Shown here piece by piece: positions 59,300 to 64,000 of a stretch of 64,000 bases of DNA. Numbering within the stretch: the first letter of the stretch is position 1; every line of letters begins with the position of its first letter. Made by a program: the position numbers and the translations under genes. The stretch spans positions 59,120,779 to 59,184,778 of the forward strand of contig NC_090319.1 in NCBI RefSeq assembly GCF_040869045.1, written 5' to 3'. The notes under the pieces are model-generated. The model saw nothing but the letters and a program-made list of their open reading frames with translations. It did no database searches and was not told where the DNA came from. The stretch comes from Eurosta solidaginis (taxonomy: Eukaryota > Arthropoda > Insecta > Diptera > Tephritidae).

Positions 59300-59945
59300 T
59301 GGAAGCACTGCGACCTTTTTGTAGATCTATTGTGCAGGACCTTTCAGCCTAATTTTGTATGTGGAGGCTTTTGATGTATCTAAGTACCTCTTCAGGTTTT
59401 TTACTCTATATCACATAGGGATTAAGAGTCACACCACCTAGATGGGTGGTCTCTGCTCTGCCAGAGCGACGCACTCGCAGAGGATGTGAACCGGCGTTCC
59501 ATTTTCCAGCTCACATAAACGACAAATTTGTGTATCGGATAAATTTCACTTACTTAGGTGATATCGTAGGACACAGTGTCCCTTATAGTACCCAGTGAGA
59601 GTTCGTAGGTCCTCCCTACTTAGATCAATGAGTTTGGCTGATACTTTCGTTACCGGAAGTATAAAATAATAATAAAAGTGTAAGAGTAATAAAATAATTT
59701 GGCCCTGAGCAGTAAGTACAGTGACGTCTGAATTGGTTTATTTCCAGTTACTTATGGTTTTCCTGATGTGTGCTTTTGTGAGTCCACAAAAGGCCTTTGG
59801 ACCATAGAATGCTGCTGTAGCAACCTGCTTTGCTAGGTAATCCGCAAGCTCATTGCCTTCATGTCCCTGATGTCCGGGAACCCATTCGAACAAAATCTTG
59901 TTTTTGGCTCCCAGGTCATTGAGGATTTCAATGCAGTCATCCACT
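59300..59945 (-). pseudogene. I/LOA-type pol 3' fragment (RNase H end and zinc knuckle), third family
   Basis: The minus strand encodes FEWVPGHQGHEGNELADYLAK near 59880, the C-terminal part of RNase H, then LIDLSREDLRTLTGYYKGHC near 59625 and a knuckle CRLCELENGTPVHILCEC near 59500. Its sequence differs from the other two RNase H-bearing families in the window. Frames are broken at about 59740 and 59550. No simple-repeat tail is evident. Confidence 0.75.
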
Positions 59946-60685
59946 AGCTACCTCAGAGTATTTTAGAACAACGCTTTATATCAGAATACTTGCTTATATC
60001 AATATTTTAAATATAAAATTCTCTTGGTAAAGTGTTTGTGGTTGAACTCATTCGAAACTGCTCCACCGATTCTCATGAAATTTTGTGAGCATATTCAGCA
60101 GGTTTCAAAATCGGATCTTATCTATTTTTCATACATAAAATGGTAAGGGTGCTCCACCGCTTAGTACATACAACCCTCTGGGACTGCGACTGGAATAGAG
60201 AAATGGACAGGGAGCTCAGACTGAGACTGGGACTAGGTGTGGAAACAAGAGAATGAGAAGAATAAAAAAAAACTAGAGTGAAGAAAACGAAGGAAGGAGA
60301 AAGAGACTGAGATCGACTTAGTCTTAGACGAAGATAGAGAGATAAGGATAAATGTAGTGGAGGAGGGAGAAAGAGAAGCAGAGAGAGGAGTGAATAAAAG
60401 GACAAAGAAAATGGGTAGACTCTTCAGAAAATTTTTTTTAAAAAATCTATGCGAATTTTGAGAGACCTTTTACTTAAATTTAGTAGACTAAAAAGTATTG
60501 GGTACAAAAATGCACACTCAAAAAAAATTCAGAAAACTCCAAATACAAACTTGAAAGTTTTAGTAAATTTTCTCGAATGTTCGATTTTTTTGCAAACGTT
60601 TTTGAGACTGATTTGCATAGTTCAGTTACAAAACTATAACTTTTTTTTAAATGATCAAAAATAAAAATATAAGAATTTAACCAAC

Positions 60686-61533
60686 GAAACCGGATTACTG
60701 TAGCGTTTTCCAAGCGGAAATAGTAGCCATAACCAAAGCAGTAGAAACCCTGGAAGAAAATAGCCCAAGCTGCAATCGTGTTAACTTTTATATTGACAGT
60801 CAAGCAGCAATTAAGGCAATAATCGCATAGCACAGCATCTAAATGCATGTTGGATTGTAAGCAGTCCCTGGAGAGAATCGAGACAGGGAGAAGCATACAT
60901 CTATATTGGGTCCCAGGGCATTTGGGAATAGATGGGAATGGAAAAGCGGATGAACTAGCTAAAAAGGGCATCCCTTGAAGCATGCTCCGTAGACGTCCCA
61001 ATTAGACTGGGGGAAATTAAGCGAAGGCGAGAGGTGCACATGATCGACTAAGCAGGAAAGGCGTGGGTTCAAGCGCGGGGCTGTAAAGTGTCGAAGATTA
61101 TGTGTAGGTCTTACAACCTTAGACTAACACAGTTGCTTCTATCATTAAAAAGAGAGGGCTGTAGACTCATGACGGGTATTCTGACTGGACACTGCCTTCT
61201 GGCGTCACATGCCTTTAAATTAGGCTTCGTCAGTGATAGCAGATGTAGGAAGTGCGGGCTGGAGGAGGAAACGATCGAGCACGTTTTGTGTTCTTGCCCT
61301 GCGCTTGCCAGGCTAAGACTTAGGAGTGATACAGCTGTCAGATCTAGAAGCAGCAAGTGGCTTAAATCCTAGGAAGCTTCTAGTATTTGCCAAGAGGACG
61401 GAGTTATTTTATATCATAGGTCCTGGTTTTTGATAGGGGTTTTCAGTTTGGTCGTTAAAACAGACTTCTGATAACACTACGGATTTATTTAGTCTATGTA
61501 AGGTCCTCATGGACCGGCCAGTTCAACCTAACC
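60686..61533 (+). pseudogene. 5'-truncated I/LOA-type element (RNase H, knuckle, 3' UTR), possible target duplication
   Basis: It is the same family as 828-2762. It begins inside RNase H (matching SVFQVEILAVTKAVETLEE), then DSQAAIKAI, YWVPGHLGIDGNGKADELAKKG (GNE changed to GNG) near 60930, ILTGHCLLASHAFKLG near 61180 and CRKCGLEEETIEHVLCSC near 61245, ending in a CCTAA-type tail. TAACCAAC occurs at 60678-60685 and 61534-61541, a plausible duplication, though the tail itself ends CTAACC so its length is ambiguous. Confidence 0.8.
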
Positions 61534-61611
61534 TAACCAACAAAATTTTATAAAACTCCCACTGCTATTTACGTATTTGCTGCTGCATATGTCAAACTTT
61601 AAATAAAATAT

Positions 61612-61711
61612 ATAAATGTAAGGTGCGATAAACTCCGAAGAGATTTTAAGCCGATCTTCTCTTCCAATTTGCGTCAAGTTCCTTTTTAATTTTTCCTACA
61701 AATTGGCGGTA
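61612..61711 (-). mobile_element. SINE 3' fragment, copy 8
   Basis: Only the 3' part is present on the minus strand, from AAATTTGTAGG-like sequence through GGAAGAGAAGATCGGC to CACCTTACATTTATA. It lies 70 bp past the I/LOA copy. Confidence 0.65.
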
Positions 61712-62661
61712 CATTACCAACCTATGTAAATCTTAGCATTCAAAATAAAAATTAAGTACCTAAATCGGCATATCTTAGAATTTTCCAAAATACTTGATAC
61801 CCTTTTGAACTTTACTTCGCTGCTTAATCATTTTATGCCATATAAACTCATTGTCGGTAAAATTAATAATAATCGCTTAGAAATGTAATAAAAAATTAAC
61901 AATAAAAATAAAAAAAAGTTAAGCTCATACAAATGCATGAAAGTTATGGAAAATTTGTGCCACTTGGATTCAACATAATTTTTTCATAACTTTTCTACCT
62001 TTTGGCTTTGCATTGACAATTTTTCTTTATTCATTGACCTCACTTTCAATTTTCCGATGACAACATTAAAAAACAACAATGACAAATGCGATTAAAAAAT
62101 CGTTAAAAAACCACTAAACAGAAATCGACATAGGAACCATGGACCTTAAAAATATTTATAATAATCGCTTTCTTGCATCATAATCGTTTGGGTTTACATA
62201 CATAAAACTTTGCTCACTTTTAATTATAATTTAAGGGCTATGTATGAAACCGCTCATATTTAAGTAGCCATTGTTCGTTAATTATTTTTATAATGTACAG
62301 GTTGAATGGAATCTACCTTTGTAAGCTTTAAGCTGTCGTTAACTCAAATCTACTTCAACATTATAGGTAACTTCTTATAAGTATTATGGGCGTTGTTTGC
62401 CCCATTTTGGTAGTGGTATGTACAGAGACCCAAACTGTTTTTCTTTTATAATTAAAGTCTTTTAGAAAAAAAGGACAGAATAAAGGTACGGTCATATAAC
62501 TATAGAACAGCTAATTCAAATGAAACGAATTTTCTTTTTCATGCAGAGTCCTTCTTGTTTCAACAGAATGCGGTGTATTAAATTTCAAGGTAATATCTCA
62601 ATTGGATCAAACATTATAGCCAAAAAACAGATGCAAGTTTTCTATAGAAAAGTATAAGTAT

Positions 62662-63161
62662 TGTGGTGATTATTAGCTTTTCTAACATCACTATGCTGTT
62701 AGTAAATAAATACAACGACAGTAAGCCATTTACACATGTATATAGAAGACGACGAAGAATATTTCACACACATATGTAACTAGCCGCTTAAAGCAAAGAG
62801 ATTATCTCACATACACATGTGGAGTCATCAGCTAAGAGCTAAGTGGTTACTCACACATACACACGCATATAGCTGAATAACCAAGTATGATATACAACTC
62901 TTCCAGAAGGCATACTCCTGAAAAGTCTACATCTTAGGTGAAATAGGTGAACGAGGCTAACTGAGAGCATAAAAGCAGGGTGGGGGAACGATAATCAATC
63001 AGTTTGATTATAACACGCTGTAGTGAAGTACGGGATAATTGTGAAGTACCACTCCCAAAGTAGTCTAAATAAAGAACGTTTTGTTATGTATTCGACAGTT
63101 CAGAGATACGAACGGTAACATAAGCTGCAAAATAATCAAGAATTTCCAAAAATTCGTTACA
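62662..63161 (+). mobile_element. Gypsy-like solo LTR with GTAT target duplication (intact)
   Basis: This 500-bp segment starts TGTGGTGATTATTAGC and ends AAATTCGTTACA, with GTAT at 62658-62661 and 63162-63165. It carries CATAAAAGCAGG as a TATA-like box and CTAAATAAAG as the polyadenylation-type signal. It is a sister copy of the split LTR at 32192-33831 and a more distant relative of the one at 11193-11794. Confidence 0.9.
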
Positions 63162-63165
63162 GTAT

Positions 63166-64000
63166 AATACTATGACAAATTTCTGGTATTACTAACTTTT
63201 ACTTTTTCGACACAGAAAAAGAAAATAATTATAAAATGGATGACTATTATTATGGATTACGATATTTGAAGAGATCTAAAGAGTAAATAGTTATATTTAT
63301 GAGATAGGTCGATTTTGAAACATTATCTATGATAGGGTGACATTCCACTCAGCAGTCCTACTCTGCCGGACTAGACAGCGTAAGAGCAAGTAAGGACAAT
63401 CAGTTACGAGACAAAGGTTAAAGTTACATCAAGGTGAGGATTAAGACTACGGTAGTTAGAAAGAAAGTAAGTTAGGTATTACTATAGACGTGTTTGCATT
63501 TAACTTTCTACGGATCGAAACAAATAGAAGGTAGGCGATTAATTATCAAAAAAAAAAAAATTATCTGTAACTTGAAGACAATTTATAATAATCGCATAGC
63601 TTTAACAAAGTCTATAAATATTTTAGTCTAACGTTTTTCTGATCGGACTGGTGTACTCGCGTGTCTTGCTTTATTTAATGAATATTTTCTATTTTTTTTT
63701 TCTTTACATAGCACTGCTATATTTACGCTTCCCAATAGCAAAATCCTATTATTTTCCTAATGAAATTTGGCATACAGAGGATCGCGTTGGTTAAACTAAA
63801 ATCTAAGCGGGCATATGATTGGCTGTATACTAAATTTAACTTAAAACGCAGCGCTACCACCTTTGTATTTTTTGTATTACATCGCTTCGACGGACAGATG
63901 TCGCCAGCAGCAATCCAGTCAAGGACGATATCTTTAAAAGCGCTGTCACATAAGCAGTTTTTCATATGGATGCTACTCGCAACTTTTGTTGCAAGCAAAG
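63166..64000. other. Noncoding right edge, no gene seen
   Basis: A 91-codon minus-strand frame at 63723-63998 has no recognisable domain or splice support. Confidence 0.3.

Overview
The window is nuclear DNA of a higher fly. A tephritid-like fruit fly is my best guess, from Drosophila-style A-rich 5' leader sequence, DINE-1-like elements and mixed LTR, non-LTR and DNA transposon debris. It is AT-rich, and almost every long open frame is broken transposon sequence. No operon, CRISPR array or rRNA is present, and the only tRNA-like sequences are SINE heads.

One host gene can be supported. It is on the minus strand and spans about 35 kb, with four coding exons at 42947-42630, 29095-28889, 8293-8151 and 7751-7598. 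Splice phases (0, 0, 2, 0) join the exons into one open frame. The joined protein has a polyQ and S/T-rich start, a proline-rich stretch, and a basic helical block with the spaced pattern W-Q..L..WK..RR ... SKTF.EM..R seen in the LMO7/LIMCH1 family, whose fly member is smallish (smash). The frame is open at the last donor, so the C-terminal part, which should include a LIM domain, lies beyond the left edge.

The introns and flanks are a layered transposon graveyard. Main components: (1) RNase H-bearing non-LTR elements of the I/LOA type at 0.83-2.76, 9.3-10.85, 12.3-12.9, 31.75-32.19, 35.2-36.2, 59.3-59.95 and 60.68-61.54 kb; (2) R1-clade non-LTR copies at 20.3-21.2 and 32.33-33.47 kb; (3) other non-LTR fragments at 10.84-11.12 and 24.0-24.7 kb; (4) three gypsy-like solo LTRs with 4-bp target duplications at 11.19-11.79, 32.19-33.83 and 62.66-63.16 kb; (5) a BEL/Pao remnant with its LTR at 25.94-27.6 kb; (6) a tRNA-derived SINE family with eight copies or fragments; (7) a large noncoding family with Helentron/HINE (DINE-1-like) architecture: subterminal inverted repeats, 3' hairpin, GTCC microsatellite and a central array of about 125-bp units. 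It occupies about 15.0-17.6, 29.8-31.6, 36.3-40.0, 43.9-45.7, 46.0-46.45, 49.2-51.5 and 56.6-57.5 kb; (8) several MITEs and palindromes.

The most informative structures are nested insertions with visible target duplications: an R1 copy inside a solo LTR, a palindromic hAT-type MITE inside a HINE array, and a SINE inside a HINE inside a TIR element. There are also hammerhead-ribozyme-like cores at 8.86-8.95 kb (inverted pair) and near 35.6 kb, of the kind carried by Penelope-like elements. I found no clearly new protein-coding system. The novelty is in the noncoding repeat families and their nesting.
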